Origin: Lignipirellula cremea
GTDB taxonomy: Bacteria; Planctomycetota; Planctomycetia; Pirellulales; Pirellulaceae
NCBI RefSeq assembly: GCF_007751035.1
Contig: NZ_CP036433.1
Span: 838,437 to 902,436 of the forward strand
Direction: 5' to 3'
DNA: 64,000 bases
In this document: positions 36,742-45,856 of the stretch, in pieces
How the letters are laid out: every line of letters starts with the position of its first letter
Numbering within the stretch: the first letter of the stretch is position 1
Notes under the pieces: model-generated
Seen by the model: only the letters and a program-made list of their open reading frames with translations
The model's database searches: none
Told to the model about the DNA's origin: nothing
Translations under genes and position numbers: made by a program

Positions 36742-38607
36742 ATGAGCTCCGACGCTACGTCCGCCGATCCTGACGGCCGTTCCCTGTTTTCGCATCGCCG
36801 GTTGGGAGCCGTCCCGCAGGCTGATGGTTCGACCTGCTTTCGTATCTGGGCGCCTGTGCTGCCGGCGCTGCAGCTGGAGATTTTTCAAACCAACGGCGAT
36901 CCAAGCAACTTTCCCATGACCCGGACGGACGATGGCTTTTACACGGCCGTTGTGCCGGACTGCCCGGCGGGAACGTTGTATCGCTATCGCTTGCCGTCGG
37001 GCGACTGTCGCCCCGATCCAGCCAGCCGCTTCCAGCCCCAGGGCGTGCATGCCTGGTCGCAGGTCGTGGATCCCCAGGCGTATTCCTGGAATGACTCCGA
37101 CTGGCAAGGCGTGGCCAAAACCGATCTGATCCTGTACGAGCTGCATGTCGGCTGCTTCACCGAAGAGGGGACGTACCTCGCGGCCTGCGATCGCCTGGAC
37201 GAACTGGTCGAACTGGGCGTCACGGCGATCGAATTGATGCCGCTGGCTCAGGCGCCGGGGCAGTGGAACTGGGGCTACGACGGCGTGAGTCTGTTTGCGC
37301 CGAACCACGCGTTCGGTTCGCCCGACGACTTTCGCCGTCTGGTCGACGCGGCCCACCAGCGCGGTTTGGCTGTACTGCTGGATGTGGTCTACAACCACTT
37401 CGGACCGGAAGGGAATTATGCGGGCGAGTTCGGCCCCTATCTGTCGGACCGGCACTCGACGCCCTGGGGATCGGCGCCCAACTTCGATGGCGATGCTTGC
37501 GAACCCGTGCGCGACCTGATCGTGGGGAACGCCGTGTACTGGATCGACGAGTTCCATCTCGACGGCCTGCGTCTGGACGCCATCCACTGCATGGCCGATG
37601 ACAGCATGTCGCATGTGGCGACGGCCTTCGCCCAGGCGTTCGCCCGGCTGCAGACGCATGTCTCGCGACCGCTGCATTTGATCGCCGAAAGCAATGTTTA
37701 CGATCCCGAGTTGCTGCATCCGCTGGACGGCGGCGGCCACGGTTACGACGCCCTGTGGGCCGACGACTTTCTGCACTCGGTGTTCGCCCTGCTGTGTCCG
37801 GGCGATCATATGTCGTCGCGAGAGTACCATCCGCATACCGATATGGATTTGACCCTGCGACGGGGCTTTGTCTTTCAGGGAACCCTGCACGAAGCACGGC
37901 GCCGCATCCCGCTGGCGGAAACGGCCGACCTGCCGCCGACCTCGCTGGAGTCGCTGGTGTTCGCCATCCAGAACCACGACTTTATCGGCAACCATCCCCA
38001 GGGCAGACGGCTGCACCAGATTGCTTCGGCCGATGCGCAACAAGCGGCGGCCGCCTTGCTGCTGTTGCACCCGGCGATCCCGATGCTGTTCATGGGAGAG
38101 GAGTTCGCCTGCGAGCACCCGTTCTTCTTTTTCACCGATTTCCAGGACCCGCGGCTGCGGGAAGCGGTCGAACAGGGACGCCGGCGGGAGCATCCCCAGC
38201 ATGACTGGACCGATGTCGAATCGCCCCTGTCGCCGGCCGCCTTTGAGCGTTCCCGGATTGGTTCCGCCGCCGAGGGGAACGCGGCCATGCGGGCCTGGTA
38301 CCAGCAACTGCTGGCCCTCCGCCGGCAATGGCGATCCGACGGTCTGTTGTCGGGCGACCAGCTGTCGGGGGAATGGAACCAGGAGCACGATTACGCCCAG
38401 CTGATCTACGGCTCGGGAGCCGACGCGCGGTTTGTCCTGGTGCGGCTGCATCCGGCCGGCGAGTTCCCTTCGCGGATGCGCGTGACGGTTGAGGGTCAGG
38501 TGTTGCTGCAGCATCATTGCGAAACGACGCCCGAGGGGGACGCCTTGCTGCTGGGCGATCATGGCGTGCTGGTCGGACGGGGCGTCGTCACGGTGAAACC
38601 CGCCTGA
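36742..38607 (+). CDS. treZ: Malto-oligosyltrehalose trehalohydrolase
   Basis: 621 residues from ATG 36742. An N-terminal E-set/CBM48-type domain (FRIWAPVLPALQLEIF) is followed by a GH13 barrel with nucleophile Asp279 in DGLRLDAIH, acid/base Glu316 in LIAESN and transition-state Asp413 in QNHDFIGNH. YELHVGCFTEEGTY and QWNWGYDGVSLFAPNHAFG are typical of TreZ. The enzyme releases trehalose from maltooligosyltrehalose in the cytosol. The partner treY is not in the window, which is unusual but not unknown. A possible terminator follows at the stop codon. Confidence 0.96.
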   Translation: MSSDATSADPDGRSLFSHRRLGAVPQADGSTCFRIWAPVLPALQLEIFQTNGDPSNFPMTRTDDGFYTAVVPDCPAGTLYRYRLPSGDCRPDPASRFQPQGVHAWSQVVDPQAYSWNDSDWQGVAKTDLILYELHVGCFTEEGTYLAACDRLDELVELGVTAIELMPLAQAPGQWNWGYDGVSLFAPNHAFGSPDDFRRLVDAAHQRGLAVLLDVVYNHFGPEGNYAGEFGPYLSDRHSTPWGSAPNFDGDACEPVRDLIVGNAVYWIDEFHLDGLRLDAIHCMADDSMSHVATAFAQAFARLQTHVSRPLHLIAESNVYDPELLHPLDGGGHGYDALWADDFLHSVFALLCPGDHMSSREYHPHTDMDLTLRRGFVFQGTLHEARRRIPLAETADLPPTSLESLVFAIQNHDFIGNHPQGRRLHQIASADAQQAAAALLLLHPAIPMLFMGEEFACEHPFFFFTDFQDPRLREAVEQGRRREHPQHDWTDVESPLSPAAFERSRIGSAAEGNAAMRAWYQQLLALRRQWRSDGLLSGDQLSGEWNQEHDYAQLIYGSGADARFVLVRLHPAGEFPSRMRVTVEGQVLLQHHCETTPEGDALLLGDHGVLVGRGVVTVKPA

Positions 38608-38647
38608 TTGCCGGTATTCCTGATGGCTATTGTGGGCAATCTTTTTT
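38606..38647 (+). terminator. Putative rho-independent terminator of treZ
   Basis: GATTGCC (38606-38612) pairs with GGCAATC (38635-38641) and is followed directly by six T. The loop is long (22 bases), which lowers confidence. Confidence 0.45.
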
Positions 38648-38884
38648 CGGGCCGGCGGGCAATAAACTTCTACCGCTGGCCGACCGGGCCCGGCGTTTCT
38701 GCCTGGTCGCCGTCGTCCCAGGCTGTGCGCCGTTTGACCAGCTTGCGACCGGATTTTTTACTCAATAACCCGTAAAAACCGGGTGTTTATCACTCAGGCA
38801 CGCAAGTTGCATTGACCTCCAGGGATCGGAACGAACAGGCGAAGAAGGCTTCGTCTGTCGTGACTTCCCTCAAGGAGATACACC

Positions 38885-39196
38885 ATGAATCGTCAGGACT
38901 GTATCGACGCATGTCAGAAGTGCGCGACAGCTTGTGAATACTGCTTGCATGAAATGATCGGTGAAGATAGCGACAACGACTGCCCGTACTGTTGCCGGGA
39001 GTGTATCGATATCTGCCTGCTGTGCGCCCAGGCGATGGCCCGCGACAGCAAGTTCGCGGAATCGATTTGTCGCCTTTGCGCTGAGTTTTGCGAGTGGTGC
39101 GCGGAGCAGTGCAACGCTCATCAGCACGACCACTGCCAGGCGTGCGCCGCAGCCTGCCGCAAATGTGTTGCGGCGTGCCATGAAATGGCCGTCTGA
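38885..39196 (+). CDS. Cys-rich four-helix-bundle copper-binding protein (DUF326/Csp-like)
   Basis: 103 residues with about 21 cysteines in CxxxCxxC-type spacing along helices (CIDACQKCATACEYC at the start, CAAACRKCVAAC at the end). This is the pattern of DUF326 and copper-storage (Csp) proteins, where Cys side chains line the inside of a four-helix bundle and hold many Cu(I) ions. No signal peptide is present, so it is probably cytosolic. AAGGAG precedes the ATG. It stands alone between two hairpins. Together with the multicopper oxidase operon it suggests copper exposure in the habitat. Confidence 0.93.
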   Translation: MNRQDCIDACQKCATACEYCLHEMIGEDSDNDCPYCCRECIDICLLCAQAMARDSKFAESICRLCAEFCEWCAEQCNAHQHDHCQACAAACRKCVAACHEMAV

Positions 39197-39256
39197 TGTT
39201 CTCAGAGGCGGGCGCCTTGGCGGCCTGCCTTTCTCAATGAAATTTAACCATGACAA

Positions 39257-39296
39257 AACCGGCGGCCAGGGCGCTTGAAGCGCCCGCGCCGGTTTG
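39257..39296 (+). terminator. Strong two-part hairpin terminator
   Basis: The outer stem AAACCGGCG/CGCCGGTTT encloses an inner stem GGGCGCTT/AAGCGCCC, followed by GCTTGTCTTT. It lies 60 bp after the DUF326 stop and could end that transcript. Confidence 0.7.
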
Positions 39297-39328
39297 CTTG
39301 TCTTTACTCTTGAATGGAGGTCATTGCG

Positions 39329-39895
39329 ATGACCCGTAAATCCCTCGAAGGAAAAAAGATCGCCTTTCTGGCAACGGATGGCTTTGAACAGGTCGAATTG
39401 ACCAAACCCTGGGAAGCCGTCCAGCAGGCCGGCGGCGTAACGCACCTCGTTTCCCTTAAATCGGGTTCGATCCAGGGCGTGCATCATGACGAAAAGGGCG
39501 ATACGTTCGAGGTCGACAAAACGGTCGACCGCGTGAGCGCCGCCGACTACGACGGTCTGGTTTTGCCAGGCGGCGTGTTCAATCCCGACGCCTTGCGGGT
39601 GAACGATGCGGCCGTTGATTTTGTACGCGACTTTTTCAAGCAGCAGAAACCGGTCGCCGCGATCTGCCATGGCCCGTGGACTCTGATCGAGGCCGATGTG
39701 GTGCGTGACCGAAAGGTCACCTCCTGGCCGAGCCTGAAAACCGATCTCACCAACGCCGGCGCTCACTGGGTCGACGAGGAATGCGTATGCGACGAAGGCC
39801 TCGTCACCAGCCGCAACCCTGACGACTTGCCGGCGTTCTGCGAGAAGGCGGTGGAGGAGTTCGCCGAAGGGAAGCACGCCGAACAAACGGCGTGA
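39329..39895 (+). CDS. DJ-1/PfpI-family protein
   Basis: 188 residues from ATG 39329, preceded by GGAGG; ATG 39314 overlaps that site and is rejected. The N-terminal KKIAFLATDGFEQVELTKP holds the conserved Glu of the family, and the nucleophile elbow AICHGPW contains Cys113 followed by His114. Proteins of this subgroup (YhbO/PfpI type) are stress-linked glyoxalase or deglycase-like enzymes, and a few are proteases. Its position after the copper-binding gene suggests a stress context, but a terminator separates them. Confidence 0.95.
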   Translation: MTRKSLEGKKIAFLATDGFEQVELTKPWEAVQQAGGVTHLVSLKSGSIQGVHHDEKGDTFEVDKTVDRVSAADYDGLVLPGGVFNPDALRVNDAAVDFVRDFFKQQKPVAAICHGPWTLIEADVVRDRKVTSWPSLKTDLTNAGAHWVDEECVCDEGLVTSRNPDDLPAFCEKAVEEFAEGKHAEQTA

Positions 39896-39978
39896 TTCGC
39901 CCGCTTCTATCCCCGGCAGTCGGGGGTCAGTAAAATCGAAGAGTGACTGGCCCCCTGCCCCGTTGAGGAAGTGCTGCG

Positions 39979-40704
39979 ATGAAAAACGGCTTGCTGCGAT
40001 CTTTGTTCCTGCTCCTGTGCGGCCTGGTCGTCGCCAACTGCGGTGCGGAGGAGCCTGCCGGGCGGCAACGTCCGGCCGAGCTGCAGGCCAAAGTGGACGT
40101 GCAGATGAAGTATCTGCTCTATCTGCCCAAAGATTATGACCAGCAGGAATCCTGGCCCGTGTTGCTCTTTCTGCACGGTTCGGGTGAGCGGGGCAGCGAT
40201 CTGGAAAAAGTCAAAATGCACGGACCGCCGAAGCGGATCGCGGCCGGGGAAGATTTTCCGTTTATTGTGGTGTCGCCCCAGTGTCCGCCCGGCAAGTGGT
40301 GGGAGCCGCTGGAACTGGTCGCCCTGCTCGACGACCTTGCCGGCGAGTACAAGGTCGATAAAGATCGCCTTTATCTGACCGGTTTGAGCATGGGCGGTTT
40401 CGGCGCCTGGCGGTTGGCGTTCGCCTTTCCCGACAAATTCGCAGCGGTGGCGCCGATCTGCGGCGGCGGAGAAATCTACTGGGCCAGGGATATCGCCCAC
40501 CTGCCGATCTGGGTCTTCCATGGGGCCAAAGACCGGGGCGTCCCGCTGGAACGATCGCAGTCGATGGTCGACGCGCTGAAGGAAAGCGGCGGCGATCCGA
40601 AGTTCACCATCTATCCCGAAGCAGGTCACGACAGCTGGACGGAAACCTACGACAACCCACAGTTTTATGCATGGCTGCTCGACCAGAAAAAGAGCAGCAA
40701 GTAA
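39979..40704 (+). CDS. Secreted alpha/beta hydrolase (PHB depolymerase/phospholipase-like)
   Basis: 241 residues with a signal peptide (LLRSLFLLLCGLVVANCGAEE); the Cys there has Asn before it, so it is a poor lipobox. The catalytic triad is visible: Ser137 in GLSMGG, Asp185 in FHGAKD and His217 in AGHDSW. The oxyanion element LLFLHGSGERG is typical of esterases of the dienelactone hydrolase/polyhydroxybutyrate depolymerase type. The substrate is unknown; a role in carbohydrate-ester removal is possible given nearby lyases. Confidence 0.93.
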   Translation: MKNGLLRSLFLLLCGLVVANCGAEEPAGRQRPAELQAKVDVQMKYLLYLPKDYDQQESWPVLLFLHGSGERGSDLEKVKMHGPPKRIAAGEDFPFIVVSPQCPPGKWWEPLELVALLDDLAGEYKVDKDRLYLTGLSMGGFGAWRLAFAFPDKFAAVAPICGGGEIYWARDIAHLPIWVFHGAKDRGVPLERSQSMVDALKESGGDPKFTIYPEAGHDSWTETYDNPQFYAWLLDQKKSSK

Positions 40705-40820
40705 CGCATCCGGTTCCTGGCGCCGTATTTGCTTGTGAAGGACGGTACGCAAACCGCTCTCGTCGACTGTCTGGTGGTGGGGGCGGGTTTTGTGGCGGGC
40801 AAGCATGAAGGAAGGGAACG

Positions 40821-41126
40821 ATGGACCTGATACTCTCGATTCTGGGTTGGATTTTGCTGGGTCTGGTCGCAGGCCTGATCGCCAGGCTGCTTGTGCCTGG
40901 TCGCCAGGCGCTCGGTTGGGTGATGACGATCGGCCTGGGCATTGCGGGCTCTCTGCTGGGCGGGTTGGTCATGTGGCTGACCACCGGCGCTGGCGTGTTT
41001 GCGCCGGCCGGCTGGCTGGGCTCGATTATTTGTGCGACGGGGCTGCTGGCGCTTTGGGCCCTGTTTGCGGCCCGCCGACGTCGCTCCTGGTGGACGTTCT
41101 GGCGTCCGCGGCGCCGCTGGTTCTAA
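40821..41126 (+). CDS. GlsB/YeaQ/YmgE-family small membrane protein
   Basis: 101 residues with three hydrophobic spans. The family pattern is present: LGWILLGLVAGLIARLLVPG, then GWVMTIGLGIAGSLLGG. The C-terminus is very basic and aromatic (RRRRSWWTFWRPRRRWF), longer than in the enteric members. The old name transglycosylase-associated protein is not backed by an activity. Many relatives are general stress proteins. Confidence 0.88.
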   Translation: MDLILSILGWILLGLVAGLIARLLVPGRQALGWVMTIGLGIAGSLLGGLVMWLTTGAGVFAPAGWLGSIICATGLLALWALFAARRRRSWWTFWRPRRRWF

Positions 41127-41146
41127 GGGCCCCTCTGCCCTTTAAT
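41125..41146 (+). terminator. Weak hairpin at the stop of the YeaQ-like gene
   Basis: AAGGGC (41125-41130) pairs with GCCCTT (41137-41142), followed by TTAATT. The stem is short and the T-run poor. Confidence 0.35.
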
Positions 41147-41286
41147 TGGCGCAGGCAGGTGTTTTCCCGGCATCATTCTGCTTCCCCCCTGCGAAGGTTT
41201 TCCCTCGCTGCGGTATATTGACCGCCGCGGCCTGATCATTTTGATTGGCGGGCCGGTGTGGCGCCAATAACGAGGGAGCAGGTCTG

Positions 41287-42825
41287 ATGTTCGATGCGTT
41301 GAAGAATCTCTGGCAAAGCGACGGGGCGGAGCGTAGTCCGGAAGAGCTCGCCCATATTGCCGCCGTGGTCGGCGATCCACTTAACGATACTCCGCGCCTG
41401 GCGTACGCGCAGTGGCTGCGGAGCAACGGGGCCGGGGAGATTGCGGAGACGATCGAGCTGGACATTCGCACTGGCGACATGCAGCCGACCGATCCCGAAT
41501 ACCTGGCCCTGTGCGACCGGCTGGACGAACTGCAGAATGCGCACGGTTATCAAATCTACGCCGACCTGGCCAAAATCGGCGTGCTGCCGGAAGAAGAGGA
41601 CGAAGAAGGCTCCCTGCTGTATGTCGACGCCTGGATCGACCGCGGGCTGGTCACCAATATTCTGCTCACCGATCCCACCATCCTGCCCGGACGGGCCGAT
41701 GAGTTCTTTTATGCGGCGCCGTTCGTGTTGTCGCTTGAGTTCTGGTACGACCCGATCGAAATGCAGGCGCTGATGCAGCTGCCGCAAATGGCCCAGCTGC
41801 ATTCGCTGAAGTTCACACTGTCCGAACTTAGCACCGAGGACGTCCGTTTTCTGACGGAGTCGGAACATCTGACCGGTCTGAGGCAGCTGGAACTGGGCGG
41901 CGTGGAAGATCCTGTCGCCGCGGCCCGCCTGTTGGCGAAATCGATTCTGCTCGGCCAGTTGACCCACCTGGCATTTGACGATGTGGAGATTGGCGAGGCC
42001 GGTCTGCGGAACCTGCTTTCCTCGGGAAAGCTGCGACAACTAAAGAACCTGGCGCTGGGCGGCGCCCGCCTGGGCGAACAGGGATTGCTGCCCCTGCTGC
42101 AGTGTCAGGACCTGTCAGGGCTGGAAGAACTAAACCTGGAGCGGAATCTTGATCTGGGGCCGGCTATCGGCCGCCTGGCCGTGTCGTCGCTCAAAGGGCT
42201 GCGGCGGTTGAGCCTGGCTTCCTGTTACGGCGGCTGGGAGGACGGCTTTCGTTCCTTTGTCGAACAGCTGGCCTTGCCGCGGTTGGAAGCCTTGAACCTG
42301 GCGAATAACGAGCTGGGCGACGCAGGCGCCAGGGCGCTGGCTGCCGCTCCCTGGCTGGCTCGTCTGAAAGAATTGAACATCGCCCAATGCGGCGTCACGG
42401 TCGCCGGTATGCAGGCCCTGGCCGCCTCCCGGTATCTGGACCAGCTCACCCACCTGGACTGTTCCGAAAACGACCTGAGCGAAGGCGGGCTGGCGGCGCT
42501 GGTAAGCGCCCGTAACCTGCGTCTGGAGGGACTCACGGCCATCGATTGCCAGCTGGAGGCGGCAGATGTCCAGGCGCTGGCGAAAGCGCCGTCCTGTTCT
42601 TCCCTGCTCTGGCTCGATCTGTCCGGCAATGACTTCGACGAGGATGTCGTCGACGCCCTGTGCAACGCGACGTTTGCGGGTCGCTTGCTCTCGCTGAGCC
42701 TGAGCAATATCACCGAGGAAGACGAAGAACGTCTGATGGCCGCCTTTGGGGAGGACGTGATCAACGTTGACCAGGACGACGAGGTCGGCGACTGGGAAGA
42801 AGACGATTGGGACGACGAAGACTGA
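41287..42825 (+). CDS. TIGR02996-domain leucine-rich-repeat protein
   Basis: 512 residues from ATG 41287, preceded by GGGAG and AGG; an upstream TTG-type extension to 41245 has no support. Residues of about 20-45 contain the planctomycete TIGR02996 element (PLNDTPRLAYAQWLRSNG). From about 170 there are ribonuclease-inhibitor-type leucine-rich repeats of 24-28 residues (LTHLDCSENDLSEGGLAALVSA, SLLWLDLSGNDFDEDVVDAL). The C-terminal tail is very acidic. It is cytosolic, with a probable protein-interaction role; partner unknown. Confidence 0.93.
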   Translation: MFDALKNLWQSDGAERSPEELAHIAAVVGDPLNDTPRLAYAQWLRSNGAGEIAETIELDIRTGDMQPTDPEYLALCDRLDELQNAHGYQIYADLAKIGVLPEEEDEEGSLLYVDAWIDRGLVTNILLTDPTILPGRADEFFYAAPFVLSLEFWYDPIEMQALMQLPQMAQLHSLKFTLSELSTEDVRFLTESEHLTGLRQLELGGVEDPVAAARLLAKSILLGQLTHLAFDDVEIGEAGLRNLLSSGKLRQLKNLALGGARLGEQGLLPLLQCQDLSGLEELNLERNLDLGPAIGRLAVSSLKGLRRLSLASCYGGWEDGFRSFVEQLALPRLEALNLANNELGDAGARALAAAPWLARLKELNIAQCGVTVAGMQALAASRYLDQLTHLDCSENDLSEGGLAALVSARNLRLEGLTAIDCQLEAADVQALAKAPSCSSLLWLDLSGNDFDEDVVDALCNATFAGRLLSLSLSNITEEDEERLMAAFGEDVINVDQDDEVGDWEEDDWDDED

Positions 42826-42936
42826 AGAATGCGTCTTGTTAGCGGTTCGCTGTTAGCGATTAGCTTTTTTCTGTTTGCTGCCAGGCGGATTGTGTGTCCT
42901 GGCAGCGAGGGAAGTCGTTTGTGGTTGCTGGGGGAG

Positions 42937-43434
42937 TTAGCGACGGGCGGTGAAGGCGGCGTTGTCGTGGCGACGGACGGCCGGCTGATAGAACGGGTTC
43001 TGGATCATCTGCGCGTCGCCGCCGGCCGTGATGGCGGCAGGGGACGGCGTTCCGGCTGCTGCTTCCGCAGGGCGACCGGCGCGATAGAACGGGTTCTCAA
43101 TCATTTCCGGCGTCGGAGCCGGGGCGGCGACCGGCGCAACTGCCTGGCGCCCGGAGATCGCTCGCAACTCGGCCGGCAGAATTCCCGGCGGCAAAGCAAA
43201 CGGGCTGAATCCATACGGCCGGCGGACAATCTCGCTGCTGTAATAAACGGGCGGATGCAGCGCAAAATACGGCTGCTTCTCGTAGTCGCCATACAGACGG
43301 GAGCCATACAAACCGCGGGCTCCCACAAATCCGCCGCCCAGGTATCCGCCCCACTGGGCATGAGCTTCCGCGGCCGTACTGGCCAGCACGATCAACGACA
43401 ACAGCAACAGCGGCACGCGCACGAACGACTTCAT
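42937..43434 (-). CDS. Secreted hypothetical protein with NPFY repeats
   Basis: 165 residues from ATG 43434, with AAGG upstream; a TTG at 43449 is in frame. The signal peptide ends AEAHA before QWGGYLGGGF. The mature chain is Gly/Tyr-rich then Ala/Pro-rich, with two copies of a short motif, MIENPFYRAG and MIQNPFYQPA, 35-40 residues apart. No known domain is seen. The low-complexity, aromatic composition is like small envelope-associated proteins of planctomycetes. Confidence 0.75.
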   Translation of the reverse strand: MKSFVRVPLLLLSLIVLASTAAEAHAQWGGYLGGGFVGARGLYGSRLYGDYEKQPYFALHPPVYYSSEIVRRPYGFSPFALPPGILPAELRAISGRQAVAPVAAPAPTPEMIENPFYRAGRPAEAAAGTPSPAAITAGGDAQMIQNPFYQPAVRRHDNAAFTARR

Positions 43435-43633
43435 AGCAGACACCTTCAAGGGGAGGATTTCGCACAGGGGAGTGTGCCGACAACCGGCCAGCGGTTGTCT
43501 ACTTCCACCCTAAATACGCCCCGCGCCGCCCGCAACTATTTTTCACGGTCAGGGCGGGTAAATCCGGCCGCTTTCCCCGAAAATCATTCCCCCAGGTTCC
43601 GATTATGCGGGCAACCAGGCCAGTCTGTAACGA

Positions 43634-43972
43634 TCAGGCCAGACGTGCGCCGTTGGGGACCGGCTGTTCGGGGGAGGCCAGCACGACGGCGCCGTCTTCG
43701 CGATACAGGCCCGTCACCAGAAACTGGGAAAGAAACGGTCCGATCTGCTTGGGCGGAAAGTTCACCACGCCCAGAATCTGGCGTCCCAGCAGTTCTTCTT
43801 TGGTATACAGCACGGTGATCTGCGCGCTTGACTGTCGCACGCCCAGTTCCGGACCGAAGTCGACTTTCAGCTTGTACGCCGGTTTACGGGCGGCCGGGAA
43901 TTCTTCGACTGCGACGATCGTTCCCGCACGCAGCTCCACCCGCTCAAAGTCCGCCCAGGTAATCGTTTCCAA
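43634..43972 (-). CDS. CsaA-like tRNA-binding-domain protein, TTG start
   Basis: 112 residues from TTG 43972, preceded by AGGAG at a proper distance; CsaA proteins begin at exactly this point ([19 protein letters not shown]). The open frame continues upstream to 44098, but that part lies across the 94-bp repeat and has no CsaA-like sequence. The OB-fold EMAP/tRNA-binding core is complete ([24 protein letters not shown]). CsaA is a dimeric chaperone-like or tRNA-binding protein of the cytosol. Confidence 0.9.
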   Translation of the reverse strand: METITWADFERVELRAGTIVAVEEFPAARKPAYKLKVDFGPELGVRQSSAQITVLYTKEELLGRQILGVVNFPPKQIGPFLSQFLVTGLYREDGAVVLASPEQPVPNGARLA

Positions 43973-44015
43973 GGGAGCCGTCTCCTGACGTAAGGAACGT
44001 GAAACTTGTAACCGG

Positions 44016-44109
44016 CGGTATGTCGTCTTTTGCTCCGCCAAAGAACGCGTCCTTTCACGCAGTGCAAGGCGACTGACCGACGTCTGCTCTTTCTCCAAAC
44101 GACGAATCA
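44016..44109 (-). repeat. 94-bp double-hairpin repeat, copy 2
   Basis: On the minus strand it begins exactly at the stop codon of the GTPase gene (TGATTCGTCGTTTGG). Roughly 79 of 94 bases match copy 1 at 6239-6332. Each of its two hairpin stems has one mismatch, so this copy has decayed. Confidence 0.85.
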
Positions 44110-45432
44110 GGACTTGGCGTCGTCGGAGTGGGCGTTGAAGCTGATCTTCTTTTTGATCTCTTCTTTGAGATGATTCATGACCGACTCTTTGTCGGTGTTC
44201 TCCAGGATCCGGCCGACGACGACCTTGGGAGCTTCGCCGCCCCAGGAGGCGCCGTGCTCAAAGTAGTACTTGGCGGCCTGACCGACGATGTACGAACCAA
44301 AGCCGGCGGCGGCGCCTTGCGGCAGGGCCGTGATCAGGGTGCCGAATACGCCCGTCGCCAGTTTGAACATGCTGGCCAGGACACTCGTCACGGCTTCGCC
44401 CGCCATGACCCAGCCAGCGGCGGTGAGGATGCTGGTCACCAGGCCGCGGGCGTGTTTCCAGGACATCTCCAGACCATAGATGTGCGACAGAGTCAGCACC
44501 ATGGTGACATCGACCGCGCTGCCGCCCAGGATATCGACGACCGGCATCGGGTTCACGCCGACGGCTACGGCCTTCATGGCGGCGTAGCTCCAGATCGTTT
44601 GCGTGGCGGCCCGGTCGCGCAGTTGCACGCGGATGGCGGCGATGCGATCCGATTTGTCGGAGGCGTACATGGCCGCGTTGAGAGCCATCAGGGCGAGACC
44701 TTCCCGCTCTAGAATTTCCAGGATGCGGACTTTCAGCTGCTCGACCTTTTGTGACGGCTTGCGCCATTCTTCCCGACTGGAGCCGTCGGCCCCTTCGATC
44801 ACGTATTCGACTTCGCGAGGGTCGGCCGTGGTGGCGACGATATCGCTGGACGGTACGATATTGCGCAGCCGTTCGGCCAGGATCTCGTGCAGCCGTTCCC
44901 GCTGTTTGGCGGAGTACAGATCCATTTTGTTCAGCACCACGAGCATCGGCTTGTGGATACTGGCCAGGGCTGTGATGGCTGTGAACTCCGTTTCGTTGAG
45001 ATCGGAGTCGGTCACAAACAGCAGCAGGTCAGCCCGGCGGGCCGCCTCCCGGGCGAGGTCGGCGTGATCGGCGCCGCCGACTTCGTTCAATCCGGGCGTA
45101 TCGATCAGCACGACGGAAGAATCGGCCAGTCCCGGCACCACAAAGTTGCTGGCGCCCCAGGCGACCGGCCCCAGTTCCTTCGTCCAGCCGCCCTGCACAT
45201 CGACGCCGGCGACCGTATCGCCGACCAGGGCGTTGATCAGCGCGCTCTTGCCGGTGCTGATTTCGCCGACCAGTACAATCTCCACCCTGCCGGTGGTCAT
45301 TTTGGTGATCATCTCGCGCAGGTTAGCTACATCGGCGGCCAGTCGATCTTTCTCCGCCTGGCTGCAGCCGTCCATTTTGGCGAACGTCTGCTCCAGGGAA
45401 GCGAGCGCGTCGGAATACGTATCGTCGGTCAT
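44107..45432 (-). CDS. Dynamin-like/Era-like GTPase with C-terminal membrane region
   Basis: 441 residues from ATG 45432; a GTG at 45462 is in frame. G1 is GEISTGKS (56-63), G3 is DTPG (111-114) and G4 is NKMD (168-171). From about 260 a DUF697-like part with hydrophobic helices follows ([38 protein letters not shown]). Such YcjX/DUF697-type GTPases associate with the membrane and are poorly characterised. A 94-bp repeat starts at its stop codon. No operon partner is evident upstream. Confidence 0.9.
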   Translation of the reverse strand: MTDDTYSDALASLEQTFAKMDGCSQAEKDRLAADVANLREMITKMTTGRVEIVLVGEISTGKSALINALVGDTVAGVDVQGGWTKELGPVAWGASNFVVPGLADSSVVLIDTPGLNEVGGADHADLAREAARRADLLLFVTDSDLNETEFTAITALASIHKPMLVVLNKMDLYSAKQRERLHEILAERLRNIVPSSDIVATTADPREVEYVIEGADGSSREEWRKPSQKVEQLKVRILEILEREGLALMALNAAMYASDKSDRIAAIRVQLRDRAATQTIWSYAAMKAVAVGVNPMPVVDILGGSAVDVTMVLTLSHIYGLEMSWKHARGLVTSILTAAGWVMAGEAVTSVLASMFKLATGVFGTLITALPQGAAAGFGSYIVGQAAKYYFEHGASWGGEAPKVVVGRILENTDKESVMNHLKEEIKKKISFNAHSDDAKS

Positions 45433-45856
45433 GCAGGATCGCCAGAAGAGAAGCCGCAACACTCAGCACAAGGAGCAGGTGACAGGGTCCAGGCCCTATT
45501 GTACCCAAGCCAGCCGGCAGGAGTACGGGCTTGCCGCCAGGAGAATCCCTCGCCCCTGACGGACGTTTCTCCCCCCATCCCCGCGATTCCTGCATCCCAG
45601 GGCGTGCATCGCGGCTGGGCGCCGGGCGCCAGCAGAAGGGGCGCCCGGCAGAAGAATCCGGGCCGGTAAAAATACGGCTACCTCAAAAGGACCGCAAAAC
45701 GGGCCTTACTGCCCGGCGCCTGGCGAGGCGGACTCTCCGGCGGCACGTTTATTGCCCTAGGTAAAGAAAGAGGGATGCTGCGCGCGGTCGCGGGCGGCTC
45801 GTCCCCAGCAAACCCATCTCCACGAACCTGCTTTGGCGAGAGACGACCCCACTCCG
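45433..45856. other. Divergent intergenic region, no gene
   Basis: 424 bp between the GTPase gene (minus) and the potassium-channel gene (plus). It is GC-rich, with short inverted GGCGCC-type motifs near 45618-45650, but no convincing promoter, RNA or small ORF. Confidence 0.5.

Noticed and set aside
36109-38562. 817-codon minus-strand open frame
   Set aside because: Antisense to treZ, whose catalytic residues are intact; the frame is a by-product of high GC.
43973-44098. Longer N-terminus for the CsaA-like protein
   Set aside because: The extension lies in the 94-bp repeat, and a TTG start with a good ribosome-binding site fits the family start.
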